From NCBI GenBank assembly GCA_018378255.1, contig JAGZXV010000094.1:1-20712 (forward strand): 20,712 bases of DNA, in the 5' to 3' direction. Positions 1 to 7,967 of this stretch are shown in pieces (position 1 is the stretch's first letter; the number at the start of each line of letters is the position of its first letter). The translations under genes and the position numbers were made by a program. Source of the stretch: Clostridiaceae bacterium (GTDB lineage: Bacteria > Bacillota > Clostridia > Lachnospirales > Lachnospiraceae). Below the pieces are notes generated by a model. It made no database searches, was not told the origin of the DNA, and was given only the letters and a program-made list of their open reading frames with translations.

Positions 1-155
1 ATGAGCTGGAACCGTGAACCGTGCTCCGGCCTCCCGCAAACCAGGAGCCGCGTCCGGCGAGAAATCAAACCACCCCCGCCCGGTCCGATGCCCCGTCCCC
101 GATCCCTGGATTCACGGCGTTACTTTCACCAATATAGTTAAATAAAGATTTTCGT
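1..155. other. Edge segment without a recognised gene
   Basis: Positions 1-120 are clearly more GC-rich than the rest of the window. The segment lies downstream of the MATE gene on the minus strand. It contains a short tandem AACCGTG duplication at 10-23. A plus-strand frame is open from base 1 to a TAA at 139-141, but its translation is Pro/Arg-rich and resembles no protein I know. A minus-strand frame is also open to the window edge. I see no convincing terminator after the MATE stop, so the operon may continue leftward or end outside the window. Confidence 0.4.
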
Positions 156-1535
156 TTACTCCTCCGTCAAAAGTTTTCTATATTTCCACTTGCCGCTGAA
201 ATAATAAGCTACACACAGAACTGCTGGTAAAATCCGTGAACAGGCTACACCCCAGAACAGCCCTAGGTATCCCATATTAAACACATATACAAACAGCAGG
301 CTGAGGCCAAGCTTACAGACTACTCCATCTAAAATACCAATAGCAAATCCTAATTCCACATATCCGCACCCCGTAACCATAGCCTGGAATGCTCCTACCA
401 CTGCCGATGCAAAAAAATGAATAATCATGATATGAAGGAATACGGCTCCCAGAGCTCTGACATCCGGGTCTTTTGTAAAAAAGCCAAAGATTGATTCCGG
501 AACCATAAAACAAAGTAATGCCACTGCACTGGCACATGTCAAAGTGGCAGCAAGGGTATTAAGCGTAACCTTTCCGGCTCTCTCTGTCTTCCTGGCTCCA
601 AGATTCTGGCCGACCATAGAAGCAGATGCTGTGTCCACCCCCTGAATAAATACCTCCAGGAATTTCTGAAGTTTATTTCCAATACTGTTAGTTGCTGAAA
701 CAACGAGGCCGTAGGAGTTGGCGCTGGAATTTATCCACAGCATTGAAAATCTCACAAATAAACTACGTACCACCTGCGGAATTCCCAGACGAATCAGAAC
801 CTTGAGAATTTCCGGCTGTATCTTGAAATACGACAGCTTCAGTTCAAAATCGAAACGTTCCTTCTTTTTCCACATAAAAAACAGTGCGGCTGCAAAAGAA
901 CCAAACTGAGAGACTGCCGTTGCGATAGCTGTTCCGGCGGCTCCCATATGGAATACAACCACAAGCAGCAAATCCAGGAAAACATTTAATATGGCTGCTA
1001 CAATGATGAAGATCAGGGGGCTCTTAGATTCCCCCATCCCTCTCAGCACACCGCACACCGCGTTATATCCAAAAATAAATGGCATTCCCAGTGCAGTGAT
1101 AATCATATAAGCCCGAGCCTGTCCTACTGCCTCCTGCGGACAATTCAGGACATCCAGAAACAGCCTGCTGAATGATATAGTAAAAACACCCAGTATACAT
1201 GCCACAAATATCATAAAAGTAAGCAGCGTACCCACCGTTTTCTTGATCTTTTCGTCATTTCCTGCTCCCGATAACTGGGCAATAAAAATCTGGCCTGCCG
1301 TGGAAAATCCCATAGCTACCGGTGTCACCAGGTCTGCGATTTCGCCGCCTGTATTCACCCCTACAGTTCCGATATTACCTGCATACTGGCCGATAACAAT
1401 CAAATCTACCATTGAATACAGTTGTTGGATTAGATTTGTAAGCACAATCGGTATTGCAAAAAGTAATAGATTTTGCATAATTGGTCCTTCTGTTAAATTT
1501 CGTCCAACTTGTTTTTGATTAACTGCCTGTCCCAA
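156..1535 (-). CDS. MATE family multidrug/toxin efflux transporter
   Basis: This is a 459-residue integral membrane protein with about 12 hydrophobic segments in two six-helix halves (roughly residues 20-225 and 245-450), the usual length and layout of MATE exporters. The N-terminal signature NLTEGPIMQNLLLFAIPIV, followed by LIQQLYSMVDLIVIGQ, is typical of bacterial DinF/NorM-like MATE proteins, which exchange Na+ or H+ for drugs or metabolites. The start is a TTG codon, because no ATG precedes the conserved N-terminus and a GGGGTG Shine-Dalgarno sits 7 nt upstream. It is the last visible gene of the operon, 56 bp after the esterase. Its position behind six hydrolase genes suggests export of an imported compound or its breakdown product. 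That role is inference; the family call is firm. Confidence 0.93.
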   Translation of the reverse strand: MGQAVNQKQVGRNLTEGPIMQNLLLFAIPIVLTNLIQQLYSMVDLIVIGQYAGNIGTVGVNTGGEIADLVTPVAMGFSTAGQIFIAQLSGAGNDEKIKKTVGTLLTFMIFVACILGVFTISFSRLFLDVLNCPQEAVGQARAYMIITALGMPFIFGYNAVCGVLRGMGESKSPLIFIIVAAILNVFLDLLLVVVFHMGAAGTAIATAVSQFGSFAAALFFMWKKKERFDFELKLSYFKIQPEILKVLIRLGIPQVVRSLFVRFSMLWINSSANSYGLVVSATNSIGNKLQKFLEVFIQGVDTASASMVGQNLGARKTERAGKVTLNTLAATLTCASAVALLCFMVPESIFGFFTKDPDVRALGAVFLHIMIIHFFASAVVGAFQAMVTGCGYVELGFAIGILDGVVCKLGLSLLFVYVFNMGYLGLFWGVACSRILPAVLCVAYYFSGKWKYRKLLTEE

Positions 1536-1558
1536 TATCTATCACCCCTTTCTTGTTC

Positions 1559-1583
1559 TCCTGCCAGTTGTTAAGTGGCAGGA
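1559..1583 (-). promoter_or_regulatory. Intercistronic stem-loop upstream of the MATE gene
   Basis: Perfect 8-bp inverted repeat, TCCTGCCA and TGGCAGGA, around a 9-nt loop, located between the esterase stop and the MATE ribosome binding site. On the minus-strand transcript no U-tract follows, so it is not a standard intrinsic terminator. It could be a processing or mRNA-stabilising element. Confidence 0.4.
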
Positions 1584-1591
1584 ACTCAGTT

Positions 1592-2428
1592 TTATTTTTC
1601 TTTAACTTTAATATCAGCATTAAACCTTTCAAAAAATGCCAGCGCATTTTTGATACCGATATCCCAATAGTCCCATTCATGACCATAGTTTCCAACCGTA
1701 GAAAATCCCGTCTCAATACCCAATTTCTTTAAAAATCCGGCGGTTTCCTCAAACTCTCCGAGCCTTGTGTCTCCCCCGCCCGATTCCATATAGAGAAAAG
1801 GCATCTGGTTTATTTTCCCCGCCTTATACATATCTTCCAGCACCTTACGGGTATATAGCCCGCTTTCCAGGAATGTTTCCAGCCCTCCGTTTGCGTCCAC
1901 ATAATCAACATGGGGATGAACTGATTTATCCCTCTCCTCCATATATTTGGATTTATATTCAATCGCTGATGCTGATAACGCGGCTCCTGCCATAAATTTT
2001 TCAGGATATCGGGCACATAACTGAATCGTTCCCTGCCCGCCCATGCTGAGACCTCCTATAAAATTATCTTTCTTTTCAGCCGATGCCGGAAACCAGGCAT
2101 AGATCATGGGCATAAGCTCATTTATAATAAAATTTTCTGCATACAAACCGCCGGAATAATGAGGCCAGCTTCCATAATAGCTGTTATAGCCGGACGGCAT
2201 TACCACAATCAAATCACGATCGCAGGCATACCTTTCAATATTACTTTTCCTGACCCAGTCTGAATAATCTCCCATAGCTCCATGAAGAAGCCACAAAACC
2301 GGATATTTTTTCTCTTTATTATAAAATTCTTCAGGTTCTGTCTCCCTTGGCCGGTCCGGAAGGATTACCCCGGCCTCGGTATTCATGCGAAGATACCTGC
2401 TCTCAAAATTCAATCTCAAAAGTGCCAT
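1592..2428 (-). CDS. Esterase family protein (esterase D / feruloyl-esterase-like alpha/beta hydrolase)
   Basis: This 278-residue alpha/beta hydrolase belongs to the putative esterase superfamily (PF00756 type), which includes S-formylglutathione hydrolase, feruloyl esterases and siderophore esterases. The strand before the oxyanion region reads YPVLWLLHGAMGDYSDW (about residues 42-58). The nucleophile elbow is GGLSMGG with Ser128. Asp220 (GGGD) and His250 (NYGHEWDYW) complete a plausible triad. There is no signal peptide, so it should act in the cytoplasm. The ATG is preceded by GAAAGGA, 15 bp after the lactonase stop. It is paralogous to the esterase at 3601-4362, with a similar N-terminal motif (MxxxxxNFxSRxL) and fold. 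The hydrolysed ester cannot be named. Confidence 0.88.
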   Translation of the reverse strand: MALLRLNFESRYLRMNTEAGVILPDRPRETEPEEFYNKEKKYPVLWLLHGAMGDYSDWVRKSNIERYACDRDLIVVMPSGYNSYYGSWPHYSGGLYAENFIINELMPMIYAWFPASAEKKDNFIGGLSMGGQGTIQLCARYPEKFMAGAALSASAIEYKSKYMEERDKSVHPHVDYVDANGGLETFLESGLYTRKVLEDMYKAGKINQMPFLYMESGGGDTRLGEFEETAGFLKKLGIETGFSTVGNYGHEWDYWDIGIKNALAFFERFNADIKVKEK

Positions 2429-2443
2429 GTTTTTTCCTTTCTT

Positions 2444-3598
2444 TTATTCCAGCGATCTGTAGAAGGTAATATTTCCTGGCGCAGCATCCTTAAATTCTGT
2501 CGGCATCGCTTTCAGGTACCCATCTACGCCTATTTTATATGTATAAATTCCGTCTTCCGGGCAGGCTGCCGCATGCAGATACCTCCCATCTGGAGAAATG
2601 GCCAGCCCCCGTCCGCTGCCATTGCTTCCTGCCGGAACAATCTGCGTCCGGATCGGAATTTTTGTATCCTGGTCAATTACAAATACTGCGATAGTACTGT
2701 TGTCACGAATCAAATCATATAAATACTTACCAGACGGATGAATCCTGATATCAGACTGCATCCCTTTTTCATCCAGGCTGTTATCCTCCATGCAGCTTAC
2801 AGAACAAACATGTTCCAGCTTTCCCTCCTGGTCAAATCTCACCATGCTGACAATGGATTTTGTCTCATTATTGAAGTACAGATATGGTTCCGTGGGATGA
2901 AAGGCGCTGTATCTGGGAGAACTTCCCGGAATTGCCGAAAGCTTGTCACAAAGATCTATCGTTCCCATTTCCCGGTTAATCCGGTAAAAATAAAGTGTAT
3001 CATTTCCTTTGTCACATACGGCAAAAAAGCTGCCGCAAGGCGAAACCATGACACTGTGTATATGAGGGCTGTCCTGATTCGGCAAAGCCCCATGTCCCGT
3101 ATGACGGACAATATCACAGGGCATGCCAATACTTCCGTCCGCTCCCAAAGGGAACAGAACAACTACCGCTTCGTCATGTTCCTGTATGAGCTTTATCTCA
3201 CCCTCGTCATCCCGGATTGTTTTTGTGATAACATTTCTCCCAGAGTGATTTACCACAATCAGATATTGGTGGGACGGATCGACGGCACAATAGCTTGGCA
3301 GAAGGCCATAAGACGGCTTGTGATTAATTTCTGTAAGCATTCCTGTCTCGGGATTGATTTTTAAGGCAAAAACCTGGCCTCCTAAATTCTGTCCATATAC
3401 TTCGGTCTGTTCATTTACATAGTAAATAATTCCTTTTTCCTGATCCAAACATGCCGCGCCACAGTTAATTTCAGGAAAACAGCGGCACAGCAGGCTGAAT
3501 GTTCCCTTTTCTTCATCATATTCGGTTACCGTAATCCCTCCGGTTCCTCCTGTTCGCGGGTTCGACCAGTTTCCAATATAAGCAAACGTTTTTGACAT
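2444..3598 (-). CDS. Lactonase family protein (YbhE/6-phosphogluconolactonase-type beta-propeller)
   Basis: This 384-residue protein has the recurring beta-propeller motif of the lactonase family (PF10282), seen in VSPCGSFFAVCDKGND, PRYSAFHPTEPYLYFNNE, SDIRIHPSGKYLYDLI and GRGLAISPDGRYLHAA, spaced as expected for a seven-bladed propeller. Relatives include E. coli YbhE/Pgl (6-phosphogluconolactonase) and fungal muconate-lactonising enzymes. In this neighbourhood of esterases a lactone or cyclic ester substrate is more likely than 6-phosphogluconolactone. No signal peptide is visible. The start ATG lies just after the TAA of the upstream esterase, and its GGGGAGG site is inside the end of that gene, suggesting translational coupling. 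Family assignment is strong; the substrate is unknown. Confidence 0.9.
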   Translation of the reverse strand: MSKTFAYIGNWSNPRTGGTGGITVTEYDEEKGTFSLLCRCFPEINCGAACLDQEKGIIYYVNEQTEVYGQNLGGQVFALKINPETGMLTEINHKPSYGLLPSYCAVDPSHQYLIVVNHSGRNVITKTIRDDEGEIKLIQEHDEAVVVLFPLGADGSIGMPCDIVRHTGHGALPNQDSPHIHSVMVSPCGSFFAVCDKGNDTLYFYRINREMGTIDLCDKLSAIPGSSPRYSAFHPTEPYLYFNNETKSIVSMVRFDQEGKLEHVCSVSCMEDNSLDEKGMQSDIRIHPSGKYLYDLIRDNSTIAVFVIDQDTKIPIRTQIVPAGSNGSGRGLAISPDGRYLHAAACPEDGIYTYKIGVDGYLKAMPTEFKDAAPGNITFYRSLE

Positions 3599-3600
3599 AA

Positions 3601-4362
3601 TTATACCTCCCCATCTGTTTCAGCAGCCGATGTTTCAGGAAGAATTACACTCCGTCTGATTGGAAACCACTCCTCCAGAGCCCGTTTAACCGCACCATCC
3701 CAAAATGGCCAGGAATGGCCGTCACCATCTGCAAAATACCTGCGTATGGGCAATCCCATCTCATCCAGCTTATTAATAATCGGTTCATAATATGGAAATC
3801 CTGAATCTTTATTCCCTGTTCCAAAAATCAGTTCCGGCAGAGGACCTCCTATTTTCAGATTTTGTTCAGCCAGCCCGTAAACATCAAAACGCATTTTTGC
3901 ATCCCCATGGTGATCCGTACCGGCGGCGCTCAGAATCAAGGCTGCACCGTACCGGTCCGGATGTTCCATCGCAGCCCTCATGGCGCAGTCACCGCCATAT
4001 GACAAACCTGCAATAAAGTTATCTTCTCTCCTGCTGCTGAATGGCAGCAGCAGCCGGAGCCGGCCCGGCAGTTCTTCTGTCACATATGTATAATGGGGTT
4101 CCAGATAAAAATTCTCCCCGGCAGGCATCACCACAGCGATCTTGTTTTGCTCCGCATAGTACAGAATATTAGAAAAATCATGAAAATCCGTATCATCCCC
4201 GCCACCGCCGTGGAGAAGCCATAATACCTGATATTTCATACCTGGAAACTCTGTTGTTATTCCGTTTTTATAATCTGCAAAAGTGTCCGTAGGAAGATAG
4301 ATAAGAACATTGGTCTTTTTCTTTAATTGTCTGGACAAAAAATTCATCTTTATTATGGCCAT
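3601..4362 (-). CDS. Esterase family protein (second paralogue)
   Basis: This 253-residue alpha/beta hydrolase is of the same esterase superfamily as the product of 1592-2428. VLWLLHGGGGDDTDF (about residues 46-60) forms the oxyanion region. The nucleophile elbow is AGLSYGG with Ser121, and His216 lies in GDGHSWPFWD. Asp186 in GNKDSGF is a candidate acid. There is no signal peptide. The start has an AGAGGA site about 7 nt upstream and lies 19 bp after the membrane-protein gene. Two esterases flanking a lactonase in one operon suggest sequential or parallel hydrolysis of related substrates. Function beyond an ester-type hydrolase is inference. Confidence 0.87.
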   Translation of the reverse strand: MAIIKMNFLSRQLKKKTNVLIYLPTDTFADYKNGITTEFPGMKYQVLWLLHGGGGDDTDFHDFSNILYYAEQNKIAVVMPAGENFYLEPHYTYVTEELPGRLRLLLPFSSRREDNFIAGLSYGGDCAMRAAMEHPDRYGAALILSAAGTDHHGDAKMRFDVYGLAEQNLKIGGPLPELIFGTGNKDSGFPYYEPIINKLDEMGLPIRRYFADGDGHSWPFWDGAVKRALEEWFPIRRSVILPETSAAETDGEV

Positions 4363-4381
4363 ATATCAATCCTCTTTTCTA

Positions 4382-5005
4382 TTAATTATTGGTTTTATAA
4401 TCCAGTTTCTCAGCTCCTTTTGGAGGCTCTTCGCCGCTTGGATTCACAAGATACAAAACATCTTCCTCCATTTTGAATAACCAAGACATTAGGATGGCGC
4501 AGATGGAAAATCCTGCTGCAATAAACAATGTTTCTTTTCCCATTGCCACATTTCCGAGTACCGGGCAGCAGAGCACTGCCACCGCACAGACGGCTGAAAG
4601 TACAGCGGATGCTTTGCAGGAGCGAATCAGTTTTTGAGAGGTCATCCGATAGATACAAGCCCTCATTCTTTTTTCAGCAGTAAGATAAAGCAGCCACACC
4701 ACCGCTGCATACAGATAAATTACCGCAGTAATGCTTTGAACAAAGCCTATATAACGGCTGTAGTTCACGCCGGCAGGAAAAACACAGCAAAGAAGAAACA
4801 GTAAAACTGCCATGGTGAGCGCTCCGCTAAATCTAAGACAGTAAAAAAATCTCTCTTGCTTCGTTTGATTTGCCTCATACAGAAGTCCGCGATAAATACT
4901 GATGGTCTTAAACCGTTTTCTTCCTTTTTCACAGGGAATCCGGTAAAACTCACAATTTTCATAGATGGAATGCCATCTGCTTTCCTTCACCATACCTTTA
5001 TTCAT
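4382..5005 (-). CDS. Membrane protein of unknown function, four predicted helices
   Basis: I do not recognise this 207-residue protein. A basic, cytoplasm-like N-terminal region of about 55 residues precedes four hydrophobic segments. These lie around FSGALTMAVLLFLLCCVFPA, around ITAVIYLYAAVVWLLYL, around ASAVLSAVCAVAVLCCPVLG, and around TLFIAAGFSICAILMSWLF. The C-terminus is short and charged. I chose the ATG at 5005 because GAGGTGG lies 5 nt upstream; a GTG nine bases further upstream (5014) overlaps that site and is unlikely. It sits between the MBL-fold hydrolase and esterase genes with gaps of 19 and 36 bp, so it is co-transcribed with the hydrolase and transporter operon. It may be a small integral membrane accessory or sensor, but nothing in the sequence decides this. 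Confidence 0.75.
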   Translation of the reverse strand: MNKGMVKESRWHSIYENCEFYRIPCEKGRKRFKTISIYRGLLYEANQTKQERFFYCLRFSGALTMAVLLFLLCCVFPAGVNYSRYIGFVQSITAVIYLYAAVVWLLYLTAEKRMRACIYRMTSQKLIRSCKASAVLSAVCAVAVLCCPVLGNVAMGKETLFIAAGFSICAILMSWLFKMEEDVLYLVNPSGEEPPKGAEKLDYKTNN

Positions 5006-5041
5006 AAATACCACCTCGTTCCGGCGCCAAGTCCGGTTATA

Positions 5042-5980
5042 TTATTCCTCGTATATGAGATCCGGGTTAAATCCCAGGAAATTTCTGCCTTTCCTAATTG
5101 TGATCCTCTTCCTTACTTCCGCCGGTTTGCCATCTACCATGGAAGGCGCTTCAACTGTTTTGCTCCTCCTGCCAAGTGGCATATCCTGTCCCCAGAAACT
5201 GGGAATCTGTACCGGACTGTAATTTCCTTTCAAAATATCTTCACACATTTCAATCACAGTCGGCAGACAGTCCTCGTCAAGAGGTACTCCAACAGCTCTG
5301 AAATCGTGGTGCCCATTCCAGATGCCGTCATATTTATCTCCCATATCCCGGATCCGTTTCAGATATCTAAGAGTGGTTTCCACCGGAACCGTACCAATTC
5401 CCAGATTATAATTTAAAGCATCTCCTGCAAATAACGTGCGAGTCTGCTCATCCAGAAATACCATTTCTCCAAGAGAGTGGCCCGGACAGTCATAAGCTGT
5501 GATTACCCGGCCTCCCCCCAAATCAAACTTCTGCCCGTCATAAAGTTCATGCACCACAGGCATTTTTTCTTCCGGGCCAGGTTCCCGCAGATCAATGTCA
5601 ATATCATAGCCGTAGAGCCGGAACATATTGTATGGAGCTCCAATAGAACCTTTCTGGCGCTGGGCGATATGTTCCGTATCGTATAAACGCCGGGCCAGCG
5701 ACTGGGGCATGGGTTTTGTGTTATCTTTCGGATTAATCCAGACTTCATCAAATTCTCTGGCATGGGCAGTATGGTCGATATGACCATGTGAAATCACTGC
5801 AATCAATGGTTTGTCCGTAATCATCTCAATCGCGCCCCTCAGGTCCCCGATTCCCATACCCAGGTCAATAACCATGGCTTTTTCCGTACCAATCAGCAAA
5901 AAAATACTTGCAGCATCAAATTCATCAATCTCCCAGGTATCCTTCTTAAATTGCACCATTGGAAATAATTTTGTCAGCAT
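5042..5980 (-). CDS. MBL-fold metallohydrolase
   Basis: This 312-residue metallo-beta-lactamase-fold protein has a complete metal-binding set. It shows the HGHIDH motif (after AVIS), a His in CPGHSLGEM, the bridging Asp in LFAGDALNYN, and a late His in WNGHHDF. The family includes glyoxalase II, lactonases (including acyl-homoserine lactonases) and other hydrolases that use one or two Zn or Fe ions. No signal peptide is present. An AGGAGG site precedes the ATG, and the gene starts 19 bp after the ATPase gene, placing it in the transport operon. A lactone, thioester or ester substrate fits the neighbours, but none is indicated by sequence alone. Confidence 0.9.
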   Translation of the reverse strand: MLTKLFPMVQFKKDTWEIDEFDAASIFLLIGTEKAMVIDLGMGIGDLRGAIEMITDKPLIAVISHGHIDHTAHAREFDEVWINPKDNTKPMPQSLARRLYDTEHIAQRQKGSIGAPYNMFRLYGYDIDIDLREPGPEEKMPVVHELYDGQKFDLGGGRVITAYDCPGHSLGEMVFLDEQTRTLFAGDALNYNLGIGTVPVETTLRYLKRIRDMGDKYDGIWNGHHDFRAVGVPLDEDCLPTVIEMCEDILKGNYSPVQIPSFWGQDMPLGRRSKTVEAPSMVDGKPAEVRKRITIRKGRNFLGFNPDLIYEE

Positions 5981-5999
5981 AATCTCCTCCTATCAATAC

Positions 6000-6977
6000 T
6001 TACAATTCATTGTTCAGTTCCTGCGCACGGCAGCAGGCCACAAAATGTCCCGGCACAATTTCTTCTAACTTCTGCGGCTGCCTGCACTGTTCCTTTGCAT
6101 AAGGGCATCTCGATTCAAAACGGCAGCCCGGCTTAGGGTTAATCGGTGAAGTAATTTCTCCCTTCATCATAATTCTCTGTTTTTGTGCGTAAATATCCGT
6201 GCTGGGAATCGCAGAAAGCAGCGCCTTTGTATAGGGATGGTAATTCTTTACAAAAAGCTCTTTTGCATTGCTGGTTTCCACCAGCTGACCCAGATACATG
6301 ACCGATATATTATCTGAGATATGGCGCACAACAGACATATCGTGTGTTATGAACATATAGGTCAAATTCTTTTTTTCCTGTAAATCCTGCAGCAGATTGA
6401 GTACCTGAGCCTGAATGGATACATCCAGTGCCGATACCGGTTCGTCACATACGATAAATTTCGGTTCCAGAGATAATGCCCGCGCTATAACCACCCGCTG
6501 CCGGCGGCCTCCGTCCAGCTCATGAGGATAGGAATTGGCAAGGCGCTCGTCAATGCCGACCAGATCCATCAGCTCATGTGCCCTCTCTTCCAGTTCAAGC
6601 TTCCCGCCTTTCCCCTTATAGTGTCCCGTATTGACCAGAGGCTCTGTAACCGTCTCATGAATTGTCTTTCTCGGATCCAGCGAAGAATAGGGATCCTGGA
6701 ATATGTATTGTACCTTTTCATGGTAATTTTTCAGCGTTTTTCCTTTCAGAACAGTTACATCCTCTCCGTCAAACAAAAGAGTTCCGCTTGTAGGTTCAGC
6801 TCCAGGCATATGGGCCAGGGCGCGTCCCAACGTTGTTTTTCCGCAACCTGATTCACCTACTACACCCATAGTCGTACCTGTCTCGATTACCATATTGATA
6901 TCATCTACCGCATGGACAATGCCTTTCGGCGACTGAAAATATTTCTTTATATTAATCGCTTCTATAATATTCGCCAT
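6000..6977 (-). CDS. Oligopeptide/dipeptide-type ABC transporter ATP-binding protein (OppF/DppF-like)
   Basis: This 325-residue ATPase energises the adjacent importer from the cytoplasmic face. Walker A is GESGCGKTT, the Q-loop is YIFQDPYSSLDP, Walker B is FIVCDEPVSALD, and the H-loop is FITHDMS. The ABC signature reads LDGGRRQR rather than LSGGQ, so the usual signature Ser is Asp here; I recall this variant from other clostridial peptide transporters. The C-terminal oligo_HPY domain (YHPYTKALLSAIPS) is followed by a four-Cys motif, CRFESRCPYAKEQC and VACC, of the type that binds an Fe-S cluster in Opp/Dpp ATPases. The AAAGGAG site overlaps the end of the OppD-like gene, with 6 bp between stop and start. 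The transported substrate is unknown. Confidence 0.93.
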   Translation of the reverse strand: MANIIEAINIKKYFQSPKGIVHAVDDINMVIETGTTMGVVGESGCGKTTLGRALAHMPGAEPTSGTLLFDGEDVTVLKGKTLKNYHEKVQYIFQDPYSSLDPRKTIHETVTEPLVNTGHYKGKGGKLELEERAHELMDLVGIDERLANSYPHELDGGRRQRVVIARALSLEPKFIVCDEPVSALDVSIQAQVLNLLQDLQEKKNLTYMFITHDMSVVRHISDNISVMYLGQLVETSNAKELFVKNYHPYTKALLSAIPSTDIYAQKQRIMMKGEITSPINPKPGCRFESRCPYAKEQCRQPQKLEEIVPGHFVACCRAQELNNEL

Positions 6978-6983
6978 ATCAGA

Positions 6984-7952
6984 CTACGCTCCTTTGTGTA
7001 TACATTTACAAAAGTGACCAGGCGATATTTCTTCTACAGCGATATCTCCCTGTCTGCACGCCTCGGCCGCATAAGGACAGCGGGGCCAGAAACAACAGCC
7101 TTTCGGCAGATTGCTTGGATCTGCCGGCATCCCCTCAATAGGTGTCAGCCGTCTGGCATCTCCCTGCATGGATGGGATGGCCCCAAACAGACCAACTGTG
7201 TAAGGATGGGACGGATGGATGAATATATCCTCCTTGGTCCCAATTTCCACAATATTTCCGGCATAAACGATTGCAACTTTATCACAGGTTCCTGCAACTA
7301 CCCCCAAATCATGGGTAATAAGAATCATGGCTGTCTCCTGCTTCTGTATCAACTCCCTCATCATATCCAAAACCTGGGCCTGAATGGTAACATCCAAAGC
7401 GGTTGTCGGTTCATCCGCCAACAGAAGCTCCGGCGAACATGCCAGGGCAATCGCAATCACAACACGCTGTTTCATACCGCCAGAAAACTGATGGGGATAT
7501 TCATTGTACCGCTCTGCCGGAATACCAACCATTTCAAGCATCTCAACCGCACGCTTTTTTGCATCCCTTTTGTCTCTTCCGTTATGCAGTTCCACAACTT
7601 CCGCAATTTGTTTTCCGATGGTTTTTACCGGATTTAAAGCGGTCATCGGATCCTGGAAAATCATGGTGATCTCATTTCCACGCACCTGCTGCATTTCTTT
7701 GGGGTTGAGTTTAAGAATGTCGTGTCCGTTATACAGAATTTCTCCTGCTTCAATGCTTCCGGTTACCGGATTCAAAATACGCAGAATCGCTTTTGCAATA
7801 GTGGTTTTCCCCGCTCCTGTTTCACCTACCAAAGCAAGTGTTTCCCCTTTATTTAACGAAAATCCGACATTGTTGACCGCATGAACAGTACCTTCACTGT
7901 TGTTATAGCAGACCGTCAGATCCCGTACTTCTAATAACTTTCCATCTCCCAT
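6984..7952 (-). CDS. Oligopeptide/dipeptide-type ABC transporter ATP-binding protein (OppD/DppD-like)
   Basis: This 322-residue ATPase partners the OppF-like protein. Walker A is GETGAGKTT, the signature is FSGGMKQR, Walker B is LLLADEPTTALD, and the H-loop is LITHDLG. The C-terminus has oligo_HPY (SHPYTVGLFGAIPS) and a Cys cluster, CCFWPRCPYAAEAC followed by FCKC. I prefer the ATG at 7952, with AAGGAG 11 nt upstream. The GTG at 7964 would add four residues but directly abuts that site. It is packed between the OppC-like permease gene and the OppF-like gene. The cytoplasmic role is clear; substrate specificity is set by the binding protein. Confidence 0.92.
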   Translation of the reverse strand: MGDGKLLEVRDLTVCYNNSEGTVHAVNNVGFSLNKGETLALVGETGAGKTTIAKAILRILNPVTGSIEAGEILYNGHDILKLNPKEMQQVRGNEITMIFQDPMTALNPVKTIGKQIAEVVELHNGRDKRDAKKRAVEMLEMVGIPAERYNEYPHQFSGGMKQRVVIAIALACSPELLLADEPTTALDVTIQAQVLDMMRELIQKQETAMILITHDLGVVAGTCDKVAIVYAGNIVEIGTKEDIFIHPSHPYTVGLFGAIPSMQGDARRLTPIEGMPADPSNLPKGCCFWPRCPYAAEACRQGDIAVEEISPGHFCKCIHKGA

Positions 7953-7967
7953 ATCCTCAATCACTCC

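Noticed and set aside
1..141. Plus-strand 46-codon frame at the left edge
   Set aside because: Low-complexity Pro/Arg translation without a known family; the frame begins at the window edge, so no start can be judged.
1559..1583. Hairpin before MATE as an intrinsic terminator
   Set aside because: On the transcribed strand no U-tract follows. U-rich sequence lies on the other side and would serve only plus-strand transcription, for which there is no gene.
2282..3364. Plus-strand open frames over the esterase and lactonase genes
   Set aside because: They are antisense to well-supported genes, lack recognisable domains, and lack good start sites.
5042..5980. Calling the MBL-fold protein an acyl-homoserine lactonase
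   Set aside because: The metal motif is shared by many MBL-fold enzymes; nothing seen is specific for AHL.
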